NCBI RefSeq assembly: GCF_041146395.1
Contig: NC_090989.1
Location: forward strand, 46,030,501-46,094,500
Length of the DNA stretch: 64,000 bases
DNA from: Eulemur rufifrons
Taxonomy: Eukaryota; Chordata; Mammalia; Primates; Lemuridae
Direction of reading: 5' to 3'
Of the stretch, positions 24,071 to 37,400 are shown one piece after another. The translations under genes were made by a program, and so were the position numbers. The first letter of the stretch is position 1; every line of letters begins with the position of its first letter. Below the pieces are notes generated by a model. That model had not been told where the DNA came from. It worked only from the letters and a program-made list of their open reading frames with translations, and made no database searches.

Positions 24071-24910
24071 GACACTGTGATTCCTCTGGATTTGTTAGCT
24101 CTTTCTTGGCTACTGAAAACAATAATTTTTAAAGCCAGCTTTCTTCTTTTTCTGGGATCAAGGACTAAATTGTATTAAAAGTGTTCTGCAGTGCTTTGAG
24201 TGTGTAGGAGAGAAATTTTCTGTTTAGGGAATGTTGCTAAGCCTTCTCATCAAAAATAGCCTTTCCATCTACCACCAGTTCTGCCAGGGCGGAGCGGATT
24301 GGCAAGAGCAGTTCAAAGGAAAAAGCAATGTAATGCCCTCTGCTCATGGCCCTACAGGTGCCAGTGGAGAAGGAAAAATGTGTGTGGTTGAGGCTTGGGA
24401 TGCTAATTGCTGTAAAATGAAGTAGATCAACTGATTGTGGGTGCACAGATCTAGTCATTGTGAAATACCTTACCCAACTTTATTTATCCCCATGCACCCT
24501 GTGATCTTAGGCCAGGAGTCTTTAAAAGGAAACTGGTGATTTGAAGTCTCACCACATAAGCAGAATAAATGGCCTGTTAAGAGGAGCCCACTGAGACCAT
24601 GGAGAAGGCAGCGGCTCAGTGTGGCAGCAGAGCAGTGGGAATGGCGAGAGTCAGCTGGAAATACACACGTGGATCCCCAAGTCCTGAGCGGAGCAGGAGG
24701 CTAGGCTGAGCTGCTCCACTCGAATGGCTACTGTGGCTCCTCTGGGGAGGATGGAACCAAACCAGTGTCAGGATAGCCATTTTAATTTTTGCAAAATGTA
24801 CTATAAGTGTGAGCCCCTTTGTGTGACTGAAGATCTAGAGTCTTCCGGGGTTCCTCAAATCTCAAATCAGGTTTTTTTCTGGACAAATTGGAAGCACTGA
24901 TTGAGCAGGT
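24071..24910. other. Unassigned sequence
   Basis: No named repeat. Two opposed 64-73-codon frames at 24231-24458 mirror each other and look accidental. Confidence 0.4.
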
Positions 24911-25614
24911 TAACAGCAACCATTCTTTTTTTTTTTTTTTTTCAGCTCATTATGGGGGTACAAAAGTTCAAGTTATATATATTGCCCATGCCTCCCCGTC
25001 CCCCCGAGTCTGAGCTTCAAGTGTGTCCATTCCCTAGACAGTGCACATCGCATTCATCATGTAGGTATGCACCCATCCCCTCCCCCCACCCCCATCCCCC
25101 CAGTCAGAACTTCAAGCGTGTCCATTCCCCAGGCAGTGCACATCGCACTCATCAAGTAGGTATACACCCATCCCTTCCCCCCAGCCCCCACCTCTGTCCA
25201 ATACCCAATTGGTGTTATTCCCAAATGTGCACTCAGGGAAACCAGTTTGCTGGTGAGTACATGTGGTGCTTATTTTTCCATTCTTGGGATACTTCACTTA
25301 ATAGAATGGGTTCCAGCTCTCTCCAGGAGAACCAAAGAGATGCCATATCGCCATTATTTCTAATAGCTGAGTAATATTCCATGGTATACTTTTACCACAT
25401 TTTGCTAATCCATTCATGAATTGATGGGCATTTGGGTTGTTTCCACACCTTTGCAATTGTGAATTGTGCTGCTATAAACATTCGGGTGCAGGTGTCTTTT
25501 TTATAGAATGACTTTTGTTCTTCTGGTTAGATGCCCAATAATGGGATTGCTGGATCGAATAGTAGGTCTACTTGAATCTGTTTAAGGTATCTCCACATAA
25601 CAGCAACCATTCTT
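24911..25614 (-). mobile_element. Young strepsirrhine L1, 5'-truncated tail
   Basis: Reverse-strand insertion of about 670 bases. The poly(A) appears as the T run at 24926-24942, then a C-rich 3' UTR and the ORF2 C-terminal coding part from about 25245. The exact 17-base target duplication taacagcaaccattctt is present at 24911-24927 and 25598-25614. ORF2 reads with a few changes. The 3' UTR contains a tandem duplication (see 25005-25195). The insertion is heavily truncated, so it could not move. The plus-strand 157-codon frame here is an antisense shadow. Confidence 0.93.
25005..25195. repeat. 95-base tandem duplication within the L1 3' UTR
   Basis: The block with cttcaagtgtgtccattccc, cagtgcacatcgcattcatc and gtaggtatgcacccatcccc (about 25005-25100) repeats almost unchanged at 25101-25195 with period 95. 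The related L1 at 61102-61817 has the unit only once. Confidence 0.88.
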
Positions 25615-28600
25615 AACGTTGAGCGAAAAGGAGGTGTGGGCAGGAAAGGGCCAGAGCTGGGATGGGGAAGGGGATATTGGTTGCCAGCATGGGCAGTATT
25701 AGAAGCCCTAGGCTATTACAAACTGCCCCCTGGGAAATGCAAACAGGGAAACATTTGGGTTTGGCTTGACTAGCCTTTCAATAAACGTGTTTGTTCAAAT
25801 AGCAAATTGTTGCATTAAGATGGATCTGTGTTATCCTAGAGTTCACACCCTTTGTGTTGGCAGCCTAATCAATGAACAGCTGATCTGTATGTAAAGGTCA
25901 ACCCTCTTAAATAAGAAACATGAGCACAGCTCTGCGAAGTTTCTTGATCAGCCTAATTAATGCAGAGGTTTTTCAATGAGTATTAATAGAAGCACCCACT
26001 TACACCCCTTATTCACTTAAAGACCCAGAGGCCACGTCACAAAATCAGGGCTTCTAGCCATCCTGAGGAAAGGTGTCTTCTCATTTTCCTGAAATGAAGA
26101 CAATTGCTGCCTGTGTGTGTTGGGTTGGAGAGGGCAGGCTACAATGAGAGCAGCCCTCCCCCACCCCACCCCTACTGCCAGCCATGCCAAGTTGCAGGGT
26201 GGGGGCTGCAAAGAAGCTTGCTCAGGCGAAGCATCTAGATGGACTGACTAGCTGGAGGCTCCTTCCAGGGATGGCTCACCCTGACCTCTGCTCAAAGCAA
26301 GAAACAAGACACGATGACATAGCTGTGGTCACACAAAGCCCGTAAACTATATCAGTTGTCTTTATTTGTTTATTCAAGAATTCTGAGCTGCACTTTTTTT
26401 TAACTGAAATTTGAACCACATTTTGTTTAAGGTATTCCAGAGAGATGTAGCCATGTGGTTACCATTTGATAAACTTTTAAATGAAACTCTTAGCAGTTCA
26501 CAACTTTGTTTAAAGAACAATGGCTTGGAGCACAGGCCTGTGTTCTCAAGACCCAGAGGACAGCAACCAAGCCAAAGTCGAATCCAGTATGGAGCCAGCT
26601 GACCAAAGCCTGCTTTGCGTGCCCAGGAATCGCAAAGTTAGGGTTGGGGCCTCTTCCCATTTTGCAGGAGTGGCAGTGAATTGGACCCTGGTGCTTTGGC
26701 TTTTGCACAATGCCCCGAGTTTGCTGGCTTTAATCAGGTGGGAGAGAAACTCAGGACATGTAGTGTAGGGATGAAAACAGACACCTCTGTTATTTTCCCT
26801 TACCCCCAAGACTGGCTGAGAGTCACTATTTACAGCTTAGCTAGTTCACTGTCCAATCATTGCATCCTTGTTTCTTCACTTCCATATTTTTCTACCTCAA
26901 TAGTTTCTTCTCCCTGCAGCAGTCAAAATCTTGCTTGCACTTTCATTGTAATCTTTCTTTTAAAATGTCTGCCTTTATTTAACTTGCTCTTTTTGATACA
27001 ATTTATGTTTATAGGAATATTCATTTACAAGTTGTTTCTTTTACTGTAGTGAGTTATAGCTATTGTTCTCTTAGCCTTGTCTTAGAGTGTTCACAGTGTT
27101 GTTTAAGTTTCATAAACATTCCTCTAAGAGCATACAAATATTTATGCCTATATAGATTTTTCTAGCCTATTTACAAGGCTCATTTAGTAGATAATGTATC
27201 CTCCTATCAGAGATTAAAATTGAAATAGTCTATAATTGAAGCTGACCATTAATATTGATTTGGGGGTGGCAACATTTAGTTCCCAAGTACATGAAACACA
27301 TATGCGTTATAGCAATTTAGACTAGTAATACATTTTTTGCTTTTGAAAATTCAGTTTACCTCCCAGGAAGGCATTTTGCTTGGATCAATTATAATTCATA
27401 TCTAACAATTTCATAGCTTACAAATAAGACTGTGATTAAAATGTTAACTAATTATGGGGCAAAAAGGACTTCCAGAAAGGCTCAGTAATCATTGAACAGG
27501 GTGGTTAAAGGGCTATAAAATTAACCCAGTTTTAACCTAAAACACAGCATTTTTCATGTACCCTTTAAGCAGAAGTGACAAGGTATTTCCTGGAGATTAA
27601 TGACAGTCTAATGGGCTGAGAGAGGGCCATTAATCCTTAGGCAAAGGTAGTTTGGAAAGTAGAAATGAAAAACAAATGCAAGGTCAAGGTGATGCAATCC
27701 CAGGAGACGTTTCGAAGATTAGTTACCTTTTCAGGAGCCCATACTTACTACTGTTCTCACTCTCCCTTCTCCACCTGGCATACTCAGACTAAGGTTTTCA
27801 ACCTCCTGGGATGCAATTAGTTTTTTGAAAGTAGCTTGTAAACTCTCCTTTTATCAAACAAAAGCCTTTTTATCCATTACCTTCCTCTTCTCACTGAAAA
27901 CTTAGAATGTCACTTAAAACTCACTTAAAACTTAGAGACATTATCATTATGGAAGTCATTGATTTCACATAGTTTCTCACCATCAGGTGGTGGGACAGAG
28001 TTATGTTTGGGAGTCTAGAAATTAAGGCAGTCAGAATATACCTCCTAGGGGTTTCCATTAGATAAAATATCCATGTGTACTGTGCATACAGAAAATATGA
28101 AATTACTGTCATTAGTAGGCTGGGATTGATGGAACAATCAGACAGTACCACATCAGTAAATCAGAAGAAGTTGACTCATCAAAGGATAGAGAAACAGGTC
28201 AGTACAGTCAGCATACCACTATAAGCAGAGGTGCAAACTTCCAGATTACGGAATACTCTCCAGGGATCTACAATTGCAGATAATAATGTCAGACTTTGTA
28301 GAAGCTCAGTCCTCTTCCAGGCCAGCCTAGGCTTGCCCAATTCTGCATGTAGGCTAATCTGGATCTGTTCCAAGGACCTTCCCATCTGGCCAGATATATT
28401 AACCTCAGGAGTATGCAAGATATATTAATAGTATGACCTCCAGGGCAAGAAGGACTCCAGTGGAGATGGGGAAAATGGTGGCAGAGGATCTGGAGCCACC
28501 TGTCAGGTGACTGGACCAAGAAACCCCACTTTGACTCTTTACCCAAAGAACAGTTGCGAGCTGGAGAATGATATCTTAGTTGAAAAAGATCTGTCTTCAC

Positions 28601-28727
28601 ACATGGGCACCTTCTTCTGTAACTATATGTCCCTAAAGGATTTTGGGATCCAGAGGCTTTGCACCCTTACCTGAGCTAGAGCATGTTGCTCACTTTCCTG
28701 CTATGAATGTAAGCTTCACTTTGAATC
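25615..28727. other. Repeat-poor interval with candidate conserved non-coding segments
   Basis: Three kilobases with no transposable element that I can name. Segments 25780-25990 (tcagcctaattaatgcagag, aatcaatgaacagctgatct) and 27540-27700 (gattaatgacagtctaatgg, gccattaatcc) hold several homeobox-like TAAT cores and an E-box, without simple sequence. This resembles a developmental enhancer. Overlapping frames at 26411-27049 (up to 122 codons) show no domain. Confidence 0.4.
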
Positions 28728-28735
28728 CTTTAGAT

Positions 28736-28928
28736 CAGGTGTCCCCAGACTATGGTAAGTTATATAATTATTTCATTATATCTTACAATGTTATAACAAT
28801 AGAAATAAAGTGCACAATGAATGTAATGTGCTTGAAACATCCCAAAACCATCCCCCCCTCCCCAGTCCATAGAAAAATTATCTTCCATGGAAAATGGTCC
28901 CTGGTGCCAAAAAGGTTGGGGACCGCTG
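28736..28928 (+). mobile_element. MER1-type (Charlie-related hAT) element
   Basis: Starts caggtgtccccagac and ends aaaggttggggaccgctg. The interior tagaaataaagtgcacaatg and aatgtaatgtgcttgaaaca match MER1. An exact 8-base target duplication ctttagat flanks it (28728-28735, 28929-28936). Internally deleted relative to the full element. Confidence 0.93.
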
Positions 28929-28936
28929 CTTTAGAT

Positions 28937-30544
28937 GAGTTAAACCTCATCTGATTCACTCAAATGGTGTCTGACTGGTTGTTCTACTAATCCCAGCCTA
29001 ATACTCTGATCCCTGTTGTATATTTTCATATGTTTGGAAAATTTAAGATGCCAGAGGTTATTTTGCTGCTAAAAAAAAATGCTGGAGATTAATACGATAA
29101 CAGAAGTATGCTAAAGGAAACTCTAAAAAAAATGTTTTCTAGTCAGGGTGAAGGGTAGAAATGCAAAAAGCCCCATTAAAATGGTGACTGGCATTTTGCC
29201 ACCAACATGTATCTGATCTAACTCTGAAAGCATAAATCCTTGTGGATTTTGTGACACAGCCAAGAGATATAAATTTGTAGCTACTAGTTCAAACTGAACT
29301 ACTGTTTTAATGCCACAAGTACAGGTGAAAATCTTCATGTTCTTCCATATTGTTTTTTAAAAATCCTTGTTTTATATACAGATTAGTTCCACTAGACCTA
29401 GCAGGACCTTTCAAGTTCTCTTTTCAACTGAAATTGCCTTGTACAAATGAACTATCCAGATGTAGACAGGAATATAATAATAGAATTTGGTGCCTAAAAA
29501 ACTAGATTATGTAGGTCATGATTGCAGTTTTATGATACCATCTGAGAAAATGACTAAGTGCATGTGGATTTTAAGTAAACTAAAGTTTTTCTTTCTTCGG
29601 TGGGCATTATGGCCTCTTTTGACATTTTGTTGGTAGTAGAATTTCTGGTCCTTTTGCTTACTTGGAAAGCAGTGGATCCGCAACTGTGTCATGGTATGAA
29701 CTGAAGCTTTCCTTCCACACATTTGGCAGGTATTTAATGCATCAGTATAGTCTTTCTAAAACCTGACCTAATCTCTTAATGATAGGCTAGTGAAACTTAC
29801 TATCTTCTGTGTACAAATGCTGTCTTTCCAAATTAGGAAGGAACAAATAAAATCCTGTTGGAAGTTCACTATTTTAAAAGTAGTAATTTAATGCTCTACT
29901 GTTAACATTCTCCCAAGGTAGTGTTACATAAATAATTACTGCTAGACAGGAAGAGGCATTTCCCATTCTGGAATAATTTGCACATGTTTTGGAATTTCAT
30001 TGTCTCCTAAGAATACTCGGGGCTGTGGGGCAATAAATTATCACTTTTTAGAGTATGGAACTTCCATTACATGATTTAAATTTTATGGTGGAAGAGAGCA
30101 AGAGAATTGCAAAAGAAATAGTTACTTAGGGCCAGAGAATCTCAGAGAAGGGAAAAGGATATTTCTACTTCTTTAACATCAGCCAAGGAAATTTCTGGTT
30201 TACTTTTAATAATCAGCTTGCTGGGGGTTTTCTTAATGCCAAAACCATGAAATTTGGCATCTTAAATTTATACCTGTCTATGAGTTGTAGTATCTAGAGC
30301 AATGATTCTTAACTTAGAGTCCCAGAGAAAACACATCATTTAAATTCCAGTTCCCTTGATTTCTAGATGACATTTCTAGCCCCGGGCTTCTTAATTTGGT
30401 TCAGGGAATCCAAGGTTTTGTGTTTGTATGCATTCTATGTCTTGTAGTGCTATCAACTTCTCAGAAGAGACTGGCATATCATGTTTTCAAGACTGATATA
30501 TTCTTTTTTAGACCCAATCTATAGCACCATGGTGGAAGTTTTCT
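28937..30544. other. Unassigned sequence
   Basis: No repeat family recognised. The reverse-strand frame at 29516-29722 is rich in Lys, His and Cys but lacks a convincing match (see rejected list). Possible minor SINE scraps near 30300-30400. Confidence 0.4.
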
Positions 30545-30775
30545 GTATTAATAATAGTAATAGCTCCTGACTGTTGAACACTGTGCCACTAACTGTGCTA
30601 AATACCTTATATTTCTCATTTATTGCTCCTATCAAAGGTAAGTACAACTATTATCTCCATTTTTATGGTTGAGGAAACTTGAAACTTTGAGAGGTTAAGT
30701 AACTTGTGGAAAAACATACAGAACTGGAATTAGAAGCCAGTGATGCCATCTTAGAAAGTCCATGCCCTGAGGGAT
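30545..30775 (-). mobile_element. MIR SINE, reverse strand
   Basis: tgaacactgtgccactaact, ctattatctccatttttatg, gttgaggaaacttgaaactt, gagaggttaagtaacttgtg and gaactggaattagaagccag follow the reversed MIR order. Confidence 0.85.
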
Positions 30776-30919
30776 TATGCATTATGGTGACAAACACAAT
30801 CAGTTGCTGGTTTACTTCTGACTTTTATTTTGTTTGGAATTCAAACAGCCCTTCCTCTGTTTTAATGATTAGTATTGCTCCATATCTAGATGCTACTGTG
30901 TTATAATTACAAGATCAAT

Positions 30920-31584
30920 GTTGGATTGTAGGACCCAGGACAGTGCCTGGCACATCATTTGTCTGTTACATAAATAAGAAAACAAATGAACACATGTATA
31001 CTGCTTCAAACATGGCCTGGGTCTTCTTTTTTTGTGATATGCCCCCGTGCTGAGCACAGTGTATACTGGTGTGGCTGTTGTTTTTGACAGACAGTGGGCA
31101 TGCAAAAATGTCCGACTACTAAAATCAGATCATATTCCCTTGTAATTGTATATTTGTCAGAAGCCAGCAACCGCTGGCCAATTTCTCAACATGACATTTG
31201 GAAAGCAGGTACTTGGAGTTTCTTTGCATAGTTTTTTGCCCCATAGCTTTTGCATTAGACAATGTAATTTTGACATTATTGCACAAGAATAGGGAGTTGA
31301 ATTTCCTGGAGTAGGGCAGGTTGATTATTTTTAAATATCCCTAAAACAACAGGGATATTTCTCTGCATGCCCCTAACTTCCCCAGGCCTCAATTCTTCAT
31401 CTGTAAAACAAGGTGGGTAGACTATAGCAATCATTTTTCAAGGGTTCTTTTTCCTTTGTGTGTTTTAATGTCCTAAAAAAATTTTTTTTTAAATGAAAAC
31501 CTGTGCAAAAACTCCAATACATCAACACCAAACCAGAATAGGCTGCCTGAAGTTTGAGGTGGGAGGCTGTCAATACAGAGCCAC
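30920..31584. other. Unassigned with a short L2 scrap
   Basis: ggacagtgcctggcacatca at 30940-30960 followed by aaacaaatgaacac looks like an L2 3' scrap, and 31385-31440 has a MIR-like cttcatctgtaaaacaaggt. The remainder is unassigned. Confidence 0.45.
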
Positions 31585-32055
31585 ACAGAGGTTTAAGATA
31601 TGTTTTGCATACAATAAAATTCACCCTTTGTATAATGCGTAATTCTGCAAATTTTGACAAACTCATATAGTCATGGAACCACCTTTATAATCAAGACATA
31701 AAGCAGTTCCATCACCCCAAAACGTTCCCTCCCCCAACTTTGTAGTCAGTCCCTCCCCACAGCCCCAGCTGCTGGCAACCACTGCAGTGTTTTCTGTCCC
31801 TGTGGTCTTTCATTTTCCACAATGTCATATAAATGGACTCATTTAGTGTGTAGATTTTTGAGTCTGGGTTCTTTAATTTAGCAATACAGTTGAGGTTCGT
31901 CCATATTATGTGTGTATCATTAGTGTTGCTGAGTAATTCATTGTATGTATGTACTATACTTGGATTAGCCATTCACCAGTTAAAGGGCATTTGGGTTGTT
32001 TACAGTTTTTGGCAATTATGAATGAAGCACTATAAATATCGTTATCTAACATTTA
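31585..32055 (-). mobile_element. Old L1M fragment, reverse strand
   Basis: tacaataaaattcacccttt, ctggcaaccactgcagtgtt, atgtcatataaatggactca, gttgaggttcgtccatatta, gggcatttgggttgtttaca. This is the L1M 3' UTR and ORF2 end in reverse, strongly diverged. Confidence 0.85.
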
Positions 32056-33599
32056 CATCAGCTGTTCAATTAGATCAAAAAGCATCGAATTCAAGAGTCT
32101 TTGAGGGAAGAGATACGCACTGCAATCTGTATCTGCAAATATGTTTCCTTTGTGCACCCCCCACCCCCAATCCAGGACGCAGTTTTTAGTAACTTCTCTA
32201 CCCATACACACCCTTCAAAATGTTGATAACCATTTCTACTCTTGTTTGAAAAAGAGAGATCAGGAGATGTCATCATAGAGCCAGCCCCAAGATAAATCAA
32301 GTCAGGGTAGGTTTGGGAAAATAATATTTTTGCATTGGTTGGAAGGAAATGCAGTCAGTTTTGAAAATTTGAACTACTAACTGCACCTGCTTAGGATCTA
32401 AAACTGAAGTGGAAAACATAAGGCTTAACCCCACATGCTCCCTGATCAAATGCAAAGTTTCTTAAAATAGCTTTGTTTAGAGATGTTGGAGCAGCTGAAA
32501 CATGGAGCTTCTGTCCCTAGTCTTAACCTGTCAGTTTAATATCATGGCTCAGAGGCAGCTGCCTCTCTTTCTGTTTCAGGGCCAGGAGCAGCAGCTCTAA
32601 GGAAAAGCAAGGAAGCAGCTTTATCCACTTTGCTATCCTCCCATGAATTCTAGTATCCTAGTCAAATAATTGACCCTAGATCCATCATGAAGATCCATGA
32701 CATCCATTTCAAGCCACAAACAGAAGAGAAAAGTAGCTAAAAGCCTCCAAAGAATTATAATAAACTTTAAATAGGTACATAAATTCGAAGGAGAATGTAA
32801 AAAAAGAAATGAAATTTTGTTTATTTGCTTGGTCATAGCTAAAAATAGACAGTATTAAATATGTGTGGGTTTGCTCTCAAAATCCATCAGAAAGGCCTGC
32901 TTCATTCACTCAAGACTGTTCTGCTCAGCTCTGTATAGCTCTCGGTTAGCCATGCTTGCCATTTTTCCGTGTAGTATTTTTTCTCTCTTACCCATGATAA
33001 ACTGCTTCTCCACAAGGCCCCACTATGCTTCCATCAGAAGCAAGATCTGGACCGGGTGGGCACTTGGTCTGATCTGATGTGACAGTGTTTTATGTTGTTG
33101 GCTAGTGGCACTAACCAGGAGTTTAAAATCCTAATTGCATTCACATGTAGGTGAATATACTGATACACTATGTAGTGTTCCTGTCCTAAACAGTCACCAA
33201 AATTTTTTAAATCATGAAAGAAGTGATAATGTTTTTGTTTTTATTCTTACCACTCAGAATATTTTTTTATTTCATTACAATGGTATTAAGAGGAAGTTTA
33301 GAGTTCATCAGCCTAGTTCCCCATATTCTGCTTCATTATTCTACCCAAAAGAAGGAAAGAAAGGCAGCAGCTTATATTTCTTTTAGCAACTAAACTGATT
33401 TTTCAAGGATGAGAGGGAAGAACAGGAAGGGACCTAGAAGGGAAATGGAGGCAGGAAAAGGACTGAGGAGGGCCTGTATCAGCATGGTTTCCAGTTTGCT
33501 AATTCTGCTTCCAAAGACTAGGTCAGAGCTATGAGTACTCATGTTGAAAACTCAGAATTTTTCTAGTCCTTTATTTAAGAAATTACTCTATGAGATTGT
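32056..33599. other. Unassigned sequence
   Basis: A C-rich patch lies at 32156-32168. Frames at 32091-33386 are short, on both strands, and without features. No named repeat. Confidence 0.4.
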
Positions 33600-33785
33600 G
33601 TATTAGAGAGAAAATTAGCTGGGCTAGTCCTTTTAACTTCTAAAACTTAGTTTGTCCATCTGCTGAACAGGGAATGATGGTACCTGGCTTTCCTATTACA
33701 TGCGATCAAGTGAGTGATATGCAAGTTCTATGAACAATGTAAAACACCTCATAGGTGTAAAATGACACTGTTGTGATTAATGCCA
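33600..33785 (+). mobile_element. MIR fragment, diverged
   Basis: aaacttagtttgtccatctg, aacagggaatgatggtacct and aaacacctcataggtg fit the MIR core and 3' half. Diverged. Confidence 0.5.
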
Positions 33786-34249
33786 TTATAAAAAAGGTCC
33801 TCAAGATGAGAAGCACAGTACTGCTGTTCTTTCAATGTGGGCCCCAGTAATTATCTGTATCAGACAGATTAGACAGAAACATCTTGGACCTCTGTCTGAT
33901 TTGAACCCTAGAGTTCTAAGAGGCTATAATACAGGTTTTCCTCCAATGTCTTCCTTAGGGACTTCCTGTGTGGCCCAATTTAGAAGAAGCAGACACTATC
34001 AGTATGTGAGCCTTTTGTTTAACATCTATAGCTTGGACCGAAATGTCAGCATCCCTCAAAGAAGGCTCAAGTATTTGCACTAAGATGTATATTGATGTTG
34101 AATTCATCTCTGGAAGTATTCCCATATCTTGCAGACACTAAATAGCCATTTTTAAAGTAGGAAAAAAAAATTTCTGGTCCTTAATTCTTCCTTTAATCAG
34201 GAATGAGGGAGAAAATACTTACTATGGCAAATAACATGCACAATACCCA

Positions 34250-34410
34250 GGTTCAAATCACTGGTAATTGGACTTTCTGTGCAGATTCCTATGCTCAAGG
34301 CATATGGAGACCTTATTTGTCTCATTCCACTGTTACATTCCCAGTAATCTGCACAGGACTTAGCACAGAGCAGGCACTCTAAAATAGCTGATGAATGAAT
34401 GAACAAATGA
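34250..34410 (+). mobile_element. L2 3' end
   Basis: ttgtctcattccactgttac, attcccagtaatctgcacag, gacttagcacagagcaggca and the terminal gatgaatgaatgaacaaatg are diagnostic of the L2 3' end. Confidence 0.85.
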
Positions 34411-37400
34411 GAAAACGAAGCTCTTTACTATGAAAGTGTTCCCCCTGATTATAATGAAATAAAAAATTACTCTGTGCTTGGCAATAAATGGTTATTAAAT
34501 GCTTATAGTCACTAGTTCTGTTCTAAGGAAAATAAAAGCAGCCAACGTTTTTCCTTTAAATGTTTTTTAATGCAACATAGTAGAGAGATGAAATATGTTT
34601 TTCCTTGGTAATGAAAAATTTGCTTTTGGTTAAGACAAAGCATAATAGGACTCTATTCTGAAGAAAAAAATACAAGGCCCGTTACTTTTGGTTTTTCCCC
34701 ATCGTTGGACCAGCACAACTCTTGGCAAATTACCATATCAATCTCCCACAACAGTGCTCTGTCAAAGGCACCATCATTTGAAGCCACAATAAAATATCTC
34801 CATCTCCAGTGACCATGCCACCACCTCTTCTTGACTAAAATTTTTTACTTCAATAAAGTTTAAGGAAAAAAACAAGTACACATAAACTTTAATAGATGCT
34901 ATAAACTCTAAAAATAAATTCACCCTTCCTTTCTTAATAATCAATACTTTTCTTTGCTCCAGAGTTTTTACAGAGGATTTTTACTTTGGCTGTCTTAAGA
35001 ACTCAAACCCCACATTGGAAAACCACTTAGAAAATTCTCAACAGAGTAGAATTGTCTTAATTACCCGAGTCGAAATAGCCCATGAAAATTATTGTTGTCT
35101 TTAGAAATTTTCAATAACAATCAGCTCTTACAGTATTTATGCTAATTTTTAATTAAGCATATTGGGAGTTTCATAAAGTGTCAACTGATAATTGTAGGGA
35201 AATATTTACTTAGAATATTTGTTTTGGGGATATAGCAGCTTGATAAATTGGAAAGTGTCATCATAGAAAAAGCATTTTTAGCTGTAGCTAGAGGAACATT
35301 GTCATAATAGAAATGAGTGTTCTCCAGTATTATACTACACCAGCCCTCCTTTATGCAAATCTAATGCACATGTGGAATATGGTGAGTGTAGTTAAACAGT
35401 GTACACATTGCACCCCTTCTGATCCTTCCTGAGACCTGCGTACATGTTGAAAAAGAAAGACGTGATCATCAGTAGTTACGAAGAGAAAAAAAAAATGACC
35501 AAATATGTCATGAGCCTTTTAACTGAACACATATCTATACAAAACCATGTAGCCACCCTAAACATTGAACAATACTCCCATTGAGCAAGTACAGTGAGCA
35601 GAACTTTCCGTGGTATCGTTTGGCATCAGTCTGGCATCATTTCCCAATTACAAGAGGTAATGTGTCCACAGATATCCAGTCATATGTTCTTTTGGGTGAG
35701 TTACATAACCAAGCTCTTGACAGGTATCTCCCAAGACCTTCCAAAAACCTGCTTCTGAAAAAAAAAAAAAACTGCTTCTGTTCCCTGGCCCCCATTCCTT
35801 GAATCTAAACATCAAAGAAATGTGAACAAAGTAAAGAAAAAAGAATATAGTTTAGTCACCATTTTAAGATGCTAGTTTCTTCTGTTAATCTTTGCATGAA
35901 AAGAAAATTCCCACTCTCCAATCTAACCTATCTAGTATCCATTTTCATCTCCATTTTCATCACATTGTGGTGATTTTGAAATTATATATTAATCATTAAC
36001 ATCAGCTTACAAAACAAGCTATTAACAAGGAAAGTCATTTGTCCAAACCTACTTTTTTATTTTTGGCCATTTGTCTTACTCTTAAGAGGATAATAATTTA
36101 AAATTTCATTTTGGTTTCCTTTCATGCCTGTCAATTTAACAAAATTTACCTGTCAGGATAGTTCCTCTACTTTGCAAGCAGCTCTTTCTCATTTTAGCCT
36201 AAAAGTCATCATCTGTCCTAAACGCTTAATCATACCTGAGATTTACTGCATTCCCTTGCATTAACATCCAGAAGACCCTACTACTTCTGGAGAGCAGTGT
36301 TGGCAATTCCCAGCAGTTAGATAACACCGAAATGCCCTAAAGCCTCTTCTCAGCGAGTATGGGGATGCTTAGCTTACCGTTCAGGTACCTTTGTTGATCA
36401 CACCTGGTAGTCCTCTCTTCTCATCCCAGCCAAAATCCAACAGTGGAATCCAGGGACCAACAAAAATGTTTTCTTCTTCTCTTTTTGGACACCCTCTCAG
36501 TTTTTGTTTTGTGGGCTTCAAAGCCACGGACAGTTCTGCAAAGGAGAGGCAATGGGGAGCCCAACACTGGCTGGGCCCAAACACTAAATATAACCCTCTT
36601 CCCTCTCCGGGCAGCGTCCTTCATACTCTGAAGACAGGTAACCTTGCCGAAACCCTTACCCCACAGCTTGCCAGTCTCCACAGAAGAAAGGTTCTGACTG
36701 AACTGGGCTGTAGGATGAGGCGACCCAAAAGCCAGGAGCCATCTGCCCAGAGCAGACAAGTAGAGGCAGGTACAGGCTGTGTGAGCACGTCTGTGTGTGT
36801 GGCTGTGTGTGTGTTTGCATGCCTGTGCCCAGCAGCTGCTCTCCAGATTAGAAGACACCACTCTTTGGCAGGCAACTCTGAAACACCCTCTTGGGTAATT
36901 TCAAATTCATGTGCACATCTTGGCTAAGGGCAGAAACCTCCCGGGCACAACCTGGGTCCCCTTCTCTGCTGTGTTGCTACCCCAAATATACTATGAACCA
37001 CAAACAGCAGCATCAGCATCTTAGGAACAGATGCCCAGATGGACATTAAATTGCACCTTATTTTGTATCCTGCAGCCATGAACTGATGCAAGCCTTGTTT
37101 GAGATTTAAGTAAGAAGGGCATGACCCCTTCTTTGACAGCCATAACCCACGGCACTGTAGACATTCGCTATTATTAACGCTGGGTTGAACTTTAACTTGA
37201 ATGGCTGCCTGTTCCATTTAGTATCACAGGAGACATAAAGGCAAAGTGCCGAGGAAACTCTAGAGCAACATCTAAATGTGTGATGCTATGTTTTTATTAT
37301 TATTATTACAGGTTTTGTTTCATATTATTCTGGTGTTAAGAGGAACCTTATAATTTAGATTGCTAAAATTTGAATACTCTAATTTTCTCTTGTTCAGAAT

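Noticed and set aside
24901..25374. 157-codon plus-strand frame.
   Set aside because: Antisense reading of a young L1 tail with a duplicated C-rich 3' UTR.
29516..29722. Reverse-strand frame rich in Lys, His and Cys, faintly like a ribosomal-protein (RPL37-type) zinc ribbon or a zinc-finger remnant.
   Set aside because: Cysteine spacing does not fit, identity by eye is low, and there is no poly(A) tail or target duplication to show a retrocopy.
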